Part shown: piece by piece, positions 37,401 through 48,340 of the stretch
Position numbering within the stretch: position 1 is the stretch's first letter
Layout: each line of letters opens with the position of its first letter
Assembly (NCBI GenBank): GCA_001931875.2
Contig: MSJH02000808.1
Span: forward strand, 370,773-434,772
Reading direction: 5' to 3'
DNA: 64,000 nucleotides
Origin: Byssochlamys sp. IMV 00236
Lineage: Eukaryota > Ascomycota > Eurotiomycetes > Eurotiales > Thermoascaceae
Translations under genes and position numbers: made by a program
Notes under the pieces: generated by a model
The model's input: only the letters and a program-made list of their open reading frames with translations
Told to the model about the DNA's origin: nothing
The model's database searches: none

Positions 37401-40093
37401 CGCCCCAGACGAATAATGTGGCCAGCAATTCTTATGCCTACCGTGGATACCACGAAACCGCATGGATTATCAACCGTTTCGCCCATGTCGCCCGGAAACA
37501 TCAGATGCCTGAAGTCTGTATCAACCAACTTAGCCGGATCTACACGCTCCCGAACATCGAGATCCAGGAAGCCTTCTTAAAGCTAAGAGAGCAAGCCAAG
37601 TGCCACTATCAGAATCCTAAGGAGCTTAATAGCGGTCTGGATGTGATAAACAACACCAATCTCAACTACTTCGGCGCCCAGCAGAAGGCAGAATTTTACA
37701 CACTCAAGGGCATGTTCCTAGCTAAGCTCAACCACGTCAACGAAGCGAACGAAGCCTTTGGTGTTGCTCTCTATTATGATCTTAGACTTGCGAAGGCATG
37801 GGCTGAGTGGGGTCAATACAGTGACCAACGTTTCAAGTCTGATCCCACGGATTACGAGTTGGCTAGTAACGCCGTGAGCTGCTATCTCGAAGCAGCAGGT
37901 CTTTACAAGAATTCGAAGTCTAGGAAGCTTCTCAGCCGCATTCTCTGGCTTCTTAGCCTTGACAATGAGGAAGGCCGTATTTCGAGTGCCTTCGAGAACT
38001 TCAAGGGCGATACCCCAGTCTGGTATTGGATCACCTTTATCCCGCAGCTGCTCACAAGCCTGTCCCACCGCGAAGCACGTCTCTGCAAGGCTGTTCTTGT
38101 GAAGATTGCCAAGCTCTATCCACAGGCGTTGTTTTTCCTTCTACGAACGAACAGAGAGGACATGCTGAGCATCAAGAAACAGCACGAGCAGAAACAAGAG
38201 AAGCTTAACCGCGCAAGACAGCAGGCTCAGGCTCAGGCTGGCGTGAAGGTGGATGGAAACGGGCCCAAGCCTGCAACAGCAAATGGAGAAACATCCACGC
38301 AAAACGCCCAGGGTGCTGCCAACAACGACGGTGCCGCTGCTCCTCAGAATACCAATGGGCAGTCCAATGGGCAGCCGCAAGCGCAAAATGCAGGACAACA
38401 ACAGGGGCAAACTCCGGGTCAGCCTCTGGCTCAGAATCAAGGCCAGGGCCAAAACGGGAATCAGCCTGCGGGCGAGCAAGAACAGCCACAGAAAGAGCCT
38501 CTCAAGAAGCCATGGGAGTACTCAGATGAAATCATGTCTGGTCTCAAGACAGCTTTCCCGCTGCTTGCGCTGTCAATGGAAACGATGGTCGACCAGATCC
38601 ACAAGAACTTCAAGTGTCCTCCAGACGAGGACGCGTATCGACTTATTGTTGCATTGCTTAATGATGGTCTTGCCTATGTGGGTCGCATGCCAGGCTCCTA
38701 TGCGCAGGACTTCAAGCTGCCTCCTGCCACTGAAGCGAACATCACTCGCTTTGCGGAGACCATTCTTCCTGCCCATATCCGCAAGTCTTTCGAGGCCGAT
38801 TTCGTGGTGAAGAAGCCGACAATGTACGAATATATCCAGAAACTGCGTCGCTGGCGTGACAAGTTTGAGGAGAAGCTCGATCGACGGCCGCAGTCTCAGT
38901 TCCTGGAGTCGTACTCCCCACATCTTAGTGAGTTCCGTTTCCTCAAGTTCGACGAGGTTGAGGTTCCTGGGCAATATCTGCTGCACAAGGATAAGAATCA
39001 AGACTTTGTTCGCATCGATCGCTTCCTTCCTGATGTGGATTTGGTGAGGGGCATCGGCGTCTGTCACCGTCGCCTGAGAATCCGTGGCCATGATGGTAGC
39101 GTCCATCCTTTCGCTGTGCAACATCCTGCAGCCCGTCATTGCAGGCGTGAGGAGAGGATCCTTCAACTATTCCGTATCTTCAATGGTCTCTTAGCGAAGC
39201 GCAAGGAAAGCAGACGACGCAATCTGTACTTCCACCTTCCGCTCATGGTGCCCCTGGCACCTCATATCCGTCTTGTTCGCGACGATCCTTCGTACATCTC
39301 CATACAGGGTATATACGAGGATTATTGCAGGCGTGTCGGAATGAATAAAGACGAGCCGGTGCTCTTCACTATGGAAAAGATGAGAGCTCTGGCGGAAACG
39401 AAGCAGAACCGTACCTCTGACCAGCAGCAGGTCCTTCGTACTGAGATTCTTGTTGCTATTCAAGAGAAGTGGGTCCCGAGCACAATAGTGCTGGATTACT
39501 TCCAGAAGATCTACCCCAACTATGCGGACTTCTGGCTCTTCCGTCGTCAATTCTCCCACCAATATGCTGCGATCGCATTTATGACCTACGTGATGCACAT
39601 GGGCAACCGGTATCCGAACAAGATTTCGATTTCATGTGCTACCGGTGACATTTGGGGCTCGGAGCTCATTCCGACCATCAACCCTGCCAAGGCTTTCTTT
39701 TACAACCCGGAGCAAATTCCCTTCCGTCTCACTCCTAATATCCAGACTCTCATGGGACCTATTGCTACCGAAGGTGTGTTTGCTTGCGCATTGATGGCCG
39801 TAGCTCGCTGCCTCACTGAGCCTAAGCATGAGCTCGAACAACAGCTGAGCATCTTTGTCCGCGACGAAATGATGTTCTGGGCCACAGCACAGCACCGCGG
39901 TGCCTTGCCAACACAGCAGCTGAGGGACCTGGTCTATAACAATAGCGATATCATTGTCAACAGAGCAGTGAGCCTTGCCAGCCCTCCTGAGGGTAACCTT
40001 CCGGCGAACCAGACGACAGTCGATCTGATCTCCAAGGCGGTGAACCCACAGCATCTGGCATCTTGTGACGCCCTGTGGATGCCATATCTCTAA
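28422..40093 (+). CDS. tra1: Tra1, SAGA/NuA4 scaffold pseudokinase
   Basis: Largest subunit of the SAGA and NuA4 histone acetyltransferase complexes; it binds activators and recruits the complexes to promoters. Exons are 28422-28473, 28569-28726 and 28799-40093, giving 3834 residues. Introns of 95 and 72 nt lie within the first 70 codons, then one 11.3-kb open exon. The N-terminal two thirds are HEAT-like helical repeats, followed by the FAT (TPR-like) region. A Gln/Asn/Gly-rich low-complexity insert lies at about residues 3211-3305. The PI3K-like domain spans about 3485-3800. Its catalytic loop reads HMGNRYPNK (about 3670) where active kinases have a GDRHxxN-type loop, and no DFG follows. 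This is the expected Tra1/TRRAP pseudokinase state. The FATC end is CDALWMPYL. Length matches fungal Tra1. Confidence 0.97.
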
Positions 40094-40530
40094 ATGCATC
40101 CAAGCATTCTGCAGTCGATTGGTAAAGTGGCTTATTTATCATTCTTATTTCCTTTTCATGTCTCAGTTTTGCTTTTGAAGGATTCCTGTATGAGTTTGCG
40201 CTTTATGGAAACGGCGTCTTCTTTGACCGAGCATGATCGGTTTACAAAAAAGAGCGTACGGGTCTGGCAAGCTGGATGAGCTGTTTTTGCTTACTAGCGC
40301 GGCGCATCGGAAGGGGGGCATCTTTATGGTGGACATGATGGGTTTTGATTCTTAATCATGTATTTTGCTTTTTTTCTGTATAATGTTCGAATTCTCTACT
40401 GTGTTATCGGTTTCAAAGACCAGTTATGTTCGATTAAGCTTTAGTTCCGGAAGTAATTATTAGATCTTTCGGCTCTGAGCATCTATCTTCACCGAGGTAA
40501 TTATTAGTTGATCACTGCCCGGTTAATCAG
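40094..40530. other. tra1 3' flank, no gene seen
   Basis: A+T-rich sequence between the tra1 stop and the first yju2-tail repeat copy. A GTAATTATTAG motif occurs twice near 40453 and 40497. Probable tra1 terminator region. Confidence 0.5.
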
Positions 40531-40745
40531 GTAATATGAGTACTCTTAATTTTGTTGTTTCCCCTAGGTGTTGGGAACGCCGTGTCTTGAGCAAGCGAGA
40601 ACAAACGGGCCCATATATTTAGTGAAACAAATCCTCTATAATAAAACATAGTGTAGATGTATACAGAAAAGCCTAAATACTTAAACCTTCTGAAGTGATA
40701 AATCACAATCAACTTTCCGAAAAAGTTCATACAAGAGACGGCTTA
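40531..40745 (-). repeat. Proximal copy of yju2 3'-end direct repeat
   Basis: About 215 bp that aligns along its whole length, with small gaps, to 46204-46428, the authentic 3' end and downstream flank of yju2. By eye identity is roughly 70-75%. Landmarks shared in order are TACTCTTAAT, GTCTT.AGCAAGC, AAATCCTC.ATAATAAAAC, TAGTGTA.AT and GAGACGGCTT. On the minus strand the last codons read KPSLV-stop, as in yju2, with a synonymous change. It starts 88 bp beyond the NLR stop codon, in the orientation that could supply that gene's 3' end. Confidence 0.85.
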
Positions 40746-40832
40746 ACCCCATCTGTTTCCACTAGCCTGTTAGCATACAGATATACCTGACTATGTATTG
40801 CAATGCCGTAAAATATATACCCGTGACTACAA

Positions 40833-43800
40833 TCAACTGCTTCTATTGTTAGTTCTCTTTGCGAACAAGTCCCGGTCTCCAGCGCCCAATATCGCTTGTT
40901 GGTTCGTGGCGGTATAAGTGGGAATGCTCTCCCGGGAACGCTCAAGCATAACCGGGAGCAGCATACCTGATCTCCCAGCTATATCGTTGAGTGAATACCG
41001 GTCCTGAACCGCCTTGTTCAGCAGGATCCGGACATATTCCGACTGCTCGCTTCCTGGCGAGTTTAAGAGGGTGGGCAGACTAATTGAGCGCAGTTCATTA
41101 GGTAGACGAGTAAGCGTCTGAGACTGCAGTCGGCCATCGGTTCCCAAGGTCTCCAGAACAACTGCTCCCTCGTGCTCGAGATTGGAGAGTTGTGATATGT
41201 ACCCAACTCCATCACCGCTGTGAGTCAAAGCCAGTGACCCGACTTGTATCGGGGACTCTCGGCTTACTTCACGGTTGGATAGGTATTGGAGGAGGTTTTC
41301 AGTGGTCTTCTGTTGGGTCTGTATCTGCAAATCTGTTTGTGTGCCAGTGGTATCGGTATCTGGGCCTTGTATGGGACCAGAACCGTACCCTTGTCGCTGT
41401 TTTTGATCGTGAAAGTTGATACTCCCTGGAACGGCGCAGTCTCCCACCTTGACGATGACAGGGCGGCCTGTGTGGAAGTCTTTGCCGCATACATAATCTG
41501 CATCTGGGGTGAAAGTCATCAGGTCGAGAGTCCCCTCATAAACTATGCGGAGTCCGACTACGGGTGGACACGCGAGGAAGCCTCTGTCGTTATAGTTGCT
41601 GAAATCCCAAACGTACGTTTGGGGTTTCCGGGGCAGATGTTGTCCCAAGGGGCCAAAAGCGCAGAAGGCAATTAGCGGACTTGTCGGGTGAAACACCACT
41701 GCTTTATCTAGAAAATGCATGGAGCAGGCGGAAGGAATGTAAAGCTTCCACGACGCAAAGCATGCGTATCCCTGGTGGGAGCTTCCATGCGTTCTTCCGC
41801 GATAGAACTGAATGAGTCCCTCATGAGCGAGATCACCGAGTCAGAGGGGAAGATCCCAGATGCTCGACGAAAAACCACCACTACGGGTTCCTGGTCCCAT
41901 GTCTTCAACTGAACAGAATCATCAAGGATAGTCCGTCTGTATGGCGGGGTTCGGTTAAATATGTCTAACGTTTCACATTGGATCCTGGGTCGATCAAAGT
42001 TCGGTCCGCTCTGTTCAGAGATTTCATCAATATCGATTATCAAGTTGAGAGCAGCAACTCGCCGGAGGTTATTCGAGATCGAAATAGGAAACCTAAATCT
42101 GGTCGATTGTGAGATTACTGGTTGTTTGTTGGCGGCCCCCTTGAAGAGTATGTCTAGTGCTGCCGGGTCAACTTCCCACACCAACGAGCACAAGCGTTTC
42201 TCGCCGTCAACAGTCCATAAATCATAACGCATTTGCCAATCGACGATATCCTGTGGACCCCCTCTCTGACGAGGACCTTTCAGCAGGGAACTAGTGAAAA
42301 GAGCGTTTTTAGTCTCCGTTTCCATATTGCATACTTTCTTAACCGCGGTATACACTCACTCTGGGGGTATCAATCGAACTGTCGCGATCCGCATAGAGTC
42401 TCCCGAAACTTGGGTTTGGAGCAAAATGCTCCTAGCGTCTGTGTCCTCTGGATGAGCAACAAAGACGACTCGACTATCTGCTGTCTGCAAGTATTTTGAT
42501 TCGCTGAATGCTCGAATACTATCTCCCCAAACTTCGTTCGGTTCCTTTTCCAGGATATAGGACCATGAGCTGTTCAATATTTTGACATCCTCGGAGAAGC
42601 GGGACGTTTCCTTGATGACTTCAGAAAGCCGAGAATCGTAATTACCAGTTGCATTAAACGTGTTGTCTGGAAGCGGGCAGACTACTGGTGGGTTTCGGAA
42701 TAACCAAGAAGCCTCCAACCACATTGTGACTCTTGGCTTACTGTAAACGAATTCAAGGAGGAGGCGAATTAGGTGATCATGGCCGTCACGGTAGATATCT
42801 AATGCCCGGGTACATTGCGTTATGGCCTCGACGATATGCTGAGACCAATATTGAGCAACATACGGTAGAAGAGGAAACTTCACTCGGGTCAAAGAGGCGT
42901 CAGGAATCACGTTACGGTCACCGCTAAGAGGTTCAGCGGGAACCGTATGGACGAGATATGCGAGAGCAGTGAGTCCAATGGTCATATGGATTTCCACTTT
43001 GTCGGACTGAAATTTTGTTACTGGCTGGTTAGACATACCAGCTCGCTCTGTTGGGGCGAAAAACTCATAGGCCGACATGTGGATAAATTGAACCATTTTT
43101 GTGGTTGTGAGCTCGAGAAGGCCTCCGAAAATTGAGCCAAATGATTTTTCAAAATCAGGTATTATATCACCGATGGTTCGTGGTCTATCGAACGGAACTA
43201 TGATCGCCTCGAGCAGCTCCTCCACATGTATAGGTCTGCGGGCACCGAGGATCCACCGGAAGCCTTTGATGATATTAATATCCCACTCTGTTGCTGCACC
43301 ATCACTCAGATTACGCGATATTTCTGCGTATATAGCGTCAAGACCCTCCAACCGGTTCAGATTTTCGATAGCGTCGAGTCTTTGGTTCACGGTAAGCCTC
43401 CTCAGCTGAAGGAATTTGATGAGCAGTTTCACCCAGAGGAACATCCCATTGGCTCGAGGAACAATTTTCTCAACATAGACGTCTGAACACGCTGTTGGTA
43501 AAAGCGTTTTCGCCATAAGTTCTTCCACTTTGCATTTCACGAAAAGCGTCAAATCGCCTGCGTTGTGTTCTCCGCGGAGGTTCAAGATATCAAACTTCCC
43601 CTCCCACGATTCCGGAATCTCGATAGTTGGCCGCGAAAATATAACGAACGATGTGCTTTCAAATCCATGTGTCAAGTCGCAAATCCTATTCAAGAAGTTA
43701 TTTGGATCGCTACATTCATCAACAGCGTCGATCACAATACTGGAAGGGAAGCGTTTGAAAAGAAGGCAAAGGACGGCAACCACTTCATTGTCCGTAGCCC

Positions 43801-45362
43801 GTCGCTGGCCAATTACTTTCCGGTCACAGAGAGTAGATGCTATGTCCACTGCTATGGTCTCGTGGCGAAGGCTCTGTAGCAGCTGTACCAGAATAGAGCG
43901 AAATGCTAGGCCTGCGGTGTCTTGACCAATCGGCCTGTTGAAAAAGTAGTATGCAACCACGTTGTGTGGCAGTGGTTGTGACGACGCCTGCTGTTTTACA
44001 AGATTGTCAATTACAACTGGGCAGATAGTTGTCTTTCCAAATCCCGGTTTTCCTACACCAGTGGAATCAGCTTAAACCAAGAGATATTTCGGCGCTAGCA
44101 AAAGTAGATATCACCCTTACCCTGAATACTGAGAATAGGCTTTTCGCTGTGTTTATGGAGCCTCCAATTTTTGTAAAGGGGATCTTCCAATATCCAGTCA
44201 CATGTACCGGGTTCCCGAAACATAGAAGCCTCTTCATAGAGGTCTTTCCACAGCGGCGCATCGATCCATTGGCCGAGCTCTTGGACACGGGTATCTATGA
44301 CCAGAGTTAGCCAAATCCCTATATCGTATATGGTAAGGTTTCCCTTTGGGTCACAGTACCTAGCTGTTCAATCTCTTTTTTCTTGTCTTTAAGGGCCTCT
44401 TCAGGATCCGCCTTTTGTCTTTCTAGCTTCTCCATCCAGTCATCATATTCCTTGATAAACCGCAGTGCCACTTCCTGCGTTGACCTTGTTGCCTCATACT
44501 CAAAAAGTGTCTTGCTTTGCTCAAGACGCTGCTTGAGTCCTTCGAAGTCCAAGTCAAATGGCCTCCACATCAGTCGCCCAATGAAACTTCTCCTGAACCG
44601 TAGTCTAGCTATAAAGTCTCAGTTAGAAGTCTTGCTCTCGCATAAATACAGGATTATCCAACGGGTTCGGAACACATTACCATGTTTCTTCGAGGTAAAA
44701 AGGCGAATGGCTCGATAACACAACTGAATTATGTCGACGTATATATTTGCCAGAGCCTTCCGAAGGCGAATGGTGACAGTCTTGTCCGGGTCCTTCACGT
44801 TCTCCCGGAAAATTTTGTAGTGCTCTTCGTACACCTCCAGCATTATACACATACTCTGAAACATCGAACTGAGCTTCTCCAGATACTCAATGTAGTTCGA
44901 ACTGATCTAGGCAGGGGTTAACTGATTATTTTAATCCAGTAGGTAACTAAAAAGACAGAACAACAAACCTGAAAAAGTAGCCTCAATGCACCCCATACTA
45001 ATCCTGCATACTGGGGGTTTGTTTGGACAAAGATGTCAACAACTGCAAAGTATGGTTTCAAATTTTGTCCAAATTCACGAATAGCCTCCATGCATTTCCC
45101 CAGTTTGCGCTTTCGATAATGGTTGGACTCCTCATTGACTTGGTTTTTGATTGCAATCGTCATTGCCTCTGCAGATTGGTAAATCTGCAAATCTTTCCAT
45201 TCGTCATCTGAAAGAGAGCCAACAAACAAAGAAAAGGCGTCCTGGAAGATCTCCAGCATGTGTTTATCTCTGTTTGAATTAGAGAAACATCTCACGAAAG
45301 AGCAACGGAACTGTCTTTACATACGGTGGTCTTTTAGTATCGGTATCAGTATCAGTATCCAT
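40833..45362 (-). CDS. NLR-like STAND protein: DUF7708-NACHT
   Basis: Signal-transducing ATPase of the fungal NLR class, a group used in non-self recognition and programmed cell death; this gene's role is not known. Eight-exon model: 45362-45325, 45269-44969, 44906-44681, 44608-44360, 44294-44121, 44052-42360, 42290-41885 and 41807-40833, giving 1353 residues. Introns are 55-77 nt. Residues about 30-180 match DUF7708 (FVQTNPQYAGLVWGALRLLF). Walker A GKPGFGKTT is at 330-338, Walker B IVIDAVDE at about 435-442, FVIFSRPT at about 465, and the winged-helix region contains MFLWVKLLIKF. The C-terminal part has no clear repeat array; only AVVFHP...YVWDF looks like a WD-type blade. The last intron (41808-41884) has a weak GTAGTG donor; without it the frame stops at 41708, so a one-base frameshift is the alternative. 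Confidence 0.78.
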
Positions 45363-46203
45363 AGCGGGGTATATGTCCATCCCAAGATCTTTCCCTGCCC
45401 TTTTATGGTGGTCACTCCAATCTGTTATCCTGTGAGTTTGACTAGTCACGGCTTGTTTTCAAATATCCAGATACAATTGCAATCCCGTCATACCTGGATA
45501 TCAGTTGCTCAAAGACAAGAAATTCAAAGATGTCTTCTGCGTGAAGTTATGCGCTCTGACCTTTGGCCACCAAGTAGCCGCCCCAAGTCGGACAAGGCTG
45601 AGTCTTCGTTTCAGCCTGCTTCGTTAGTCCCCCTAACACAGCCTCATACAGCATCACACAGCCTTACACAGCCTCATAGTGCTTGATAAAGTCCATACCA
45701 AGCAAATTGCAGGGCCGGTAGATAGTGCAGGGCAGCTGGACTCCCGAGAGGCCAAGATAGCTTTGCTCCCCAAAGCCATCCCATGTTAGACCTACAAGAA
45801 CAGATGGTCATGAATTGGGCTACAGCAAGGCAAGAGTTGCTAGAATTTGCATTAGTGCACCAATAAGGAACATGATCAAGAAACATGGAGCGAACTCACA
45901 TATCCTGGCCCTAGATCAGGGGCTCCATGGATAACTCTTGATCTGGCACGTCCTTATGCTGAGTGATGACACGGATGGCTGCATTTATCCCTTGGCCTTG
46001 CTGAGTACATACATTGTTGATTTCCATCCGGAATTTCTGCTGCCCGTCAAATGTATTTAGATCCTCATATATTGAGCAAGGTGAGTTAAAGTAGACCACA
46101 AGAGCTACTTATGACCCACCCAAAACCATGATGGTCGCACTTGCTTATTTAACCACTCTAACTGCCGCAATTTCCCCGCTAGAAAATATTGGTCCTAGTA
46201 TTA
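45363..46203. other. NLR promoter side, no gene seen
   Basis: Upstream flank of the NLR gene up to the distal repeat copy. A CACAGCCT-type repeat lies at 45636-45680. Two short minus frames (45674-45886 and 45911-46099) have no recognisable content, though they could be decayed remnants. Confidence 0.45.
45636..45680. repeat. Degenerate CACAGCCTCATA tandem repeat
   Basis: About four imperfect units of ACACAGCCTCAT/ACAGCATC in 45 bp upstream of the NLR gene. Confidence 0.7.
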
Positions 46204-46428
46204 TGGCGATATGAATACTCTTAATTTAATTCTATTCCCCCTTGAATATTAAGAATGTCTTAAGCAAGCAAGTCCGAACAACTTCATATCTTTGGTGCTA
46301 GAGTGAAAAGTAAATCCTCCATAATAAAACCTAGTGTACATACATATGTATAGGAAAGCCCAAACGCCTGAATCTCATGGAATGATAGATCATAATGAAC
46401 ATTAAAAAGCTCATACGAGAGACGGCTT
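46204..46428 (-). repeat. Distal (authentic) copy of yju2 3'-end direct repeat
   Basis: Contains the final codons, stop (46411-46413) and downstream flank of yju2. It is the counterpart of 40531-40745, and similarity ends abruptly just inside the coding region at GGCTT. Confidence 0.85.
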
Positions 46429-47457
46429 CTTCTTGATACCAAGACCGGCCGAGAATGGCTGTTTCTTCGGCTTTTTAACGCGCGCAAAGGACGGTGCGGG
46501 CATTTCTTTCTTTTCCTCCGTCGCAGGAGTGGTGTCCACCTCATCCTCGACTATCCTCTTCACTTTCTCCCCACTAGCAGTCATGAATGCTCTTCGTGCT
46601 GCCTCTTCAATTTCCTGCTCCTCCTTCAACTTTGCCTCGTTGACCTCGTCTCTCACATGCGCCAGCGCAACATCCGAACCTAGCGCCTCTCCGCGCTCAA
46701 TACGCGCATTCCTCGTGCGGATCTCGTCCAGCGCATCCGCAACAGCCATCTCGCGCTTCGAATCAAGCATCTTCTCCTCCAGCTCCGCCATCTTATCGCG
46801 CTCCAGGCGCTCTTGCTCCTCATTCTCCTCCCTCTCTAATCGAGCTAGCGTCTCCTCTTCGGTCTCGTTGTAGTTCTCCGCCTTGGAATCTCGCCAGGGT
46901 TCAAAGTTCCGCTTCGCGCCCTTTTCGCATTGGTAGTCCATATTCTTCGGATCTGTCTTGAAAGTGATCTCGCCGCTGCATCGCGTACAGCGGATGTAGA
47001 AGCGGTAGATGGGGATAGTGAGATATTTCTCCTCGGTGGTTTCTTTCCGGGCGTTGAATTTGCGGCCTTTGTAGATGTATTCTCCACACTGGTGAGGTAG
47101 ACAAAGTCAGTTTGTGCTCGAGTAAGAACCTCTTTTCTTGGAGGGAAGAAAGGGATGAAGGAAGCGGAAAAACTCACATGCATGCATTTCATACTGAATG
47201 GCGCCATCAATCGTACGGTCATAAGCTATCGCGACAGTCAGTCAGTCTCTGCCTGTTATTCGCATCATGTAAGATTATCGATCGTTTCTTACCTTCGGTC
47301 CTGTTCCTCTTAGATGACGCGGCGTGCGCGTAATCGCCGACGGATCGAAGTCCGGGGGATAGTATTTCGTCTGGGAAACGAGATGTTAGCTAGCTGTTTC
47401 TCTAGCGATTATGATCAGGTACGGAGCAGTACTTACCAAGACCTTGCGCTCAGACAT
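46411..47457 (-). CDS. Yju2/Cwc16 splicing factor
   Basis: Spliceosome component of the CWC16/Yju2 family, acting at the first catalytic step (branching) of pre-mRNA splicing. Four exons: 47457-47437, 47370-47293, 47225-47178 and 47088-46411, giving 274 residues. All introns (66, 67, 89 nt) are phase 0. The N-terminus MSERKVLTKYYPPDFDP and the block LMTVRLMAPFSMKC, followed by GEYIYKGRKFNARKE, are diagnostic. Four zinc ligands form two CxxC pairs at C47/C50 and C83/C86. A long charged helical region (Glu/Arg-rich) follows and the tail is basic, ending IKKKPSLV. Length is typical. Divergent from cut9/APC6. Its 3' end is duplicated beyond the NLR gene. Confidence 0.93.
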
Positions 47458-48340
47458 TGTGGCTGGTTTTCAAGTGTTTTCGACCGGGGATAGTAGAGGA
47501 AGAGAAGATGTGGGATATATCTTTGAGAAGAGGTTATCGAGTATCCCGACGGTCTTTAGGATAACAAGATGTGGGGTGGAATGAGGCTGTTGTATCTTAA
47601 ATCATCTGGTGGCGGAGTTGATAAGAAGCACGATGGATGAATACTATCACGTGATGGGATCGATTTGCTTGTCTCCGATTGGTCTACGATGGATAGCTGC
47701 TATTTGATTTACTTCTGTCAGGATACTTAATGCTGTGCCTTCTTAAAGTTATATGGACAAGTAACTAACTACAGGCGATTTACTTATTCTATATCAACAG
47801 GAAAATAGAGAATTATTCCAAACCTGACGACCTGCGAATATCTATAAAGTGCCTGCACCGCACATCCGATATAGCTGTCTTGTTCATCACAGTTTGATTT
47901 CATAGAGATGGCGGCAAGGAATATAAAATCAGGAACTATCATATACAGTAAAGTAGTATCCGGCGTAAAACTGCGTAACATAGTAAATAATCATTAACTA
48001 TCTGTATACAAAACAAAACAAGCCGGGGAAGAAGCGGGGGAGGTTCGGCATGCCGAGGAGCGCACGGTCCAGGCTGGGGCTCTATTGTGCTTTGTTACTG
48101 GGCAAACGGCGTCAGTGTCGCGCCTGCGAAAAGACGCGACGCTGCGACGACGAAGAAGTCGGGCAACCAGAACACCACAGCGCCGGTTGGAGAGATGAGA
48201 TTGTGGTCTGGATCATCGCATTACATCTACATCGGCTCATAGTGTCAGCATCCCCCCCTCTTCCGCAGATGCTCCGCGACCTCCCCGTCCCAGAGTCGAA
48301 TGAATCGCACCGCCGCCGCTTCAAGTCCTGGTAAACAATC
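47458..48340. promoter_or_regulatory. Divergent promoter between yju2 and cut9/APC6
   Basis: 0.9 kb with no separate gene. Bases 48050-48334 are open on the plus strand and could hide an extra 5' coding exon of cut9, which in fission yeast has a longer N-terminus, but I cannot find a splice joining it to the 48341 exon in frame. Confidence 0.4.

Noticed and set aside
44121..44294. A suspected frameshift in the NLR exon before the P-loop
   Set aside because: Recounting bases at 44218-44220 (three T on the minus strand) showed the exon is in frame and joins correctly to the Walker A exon.
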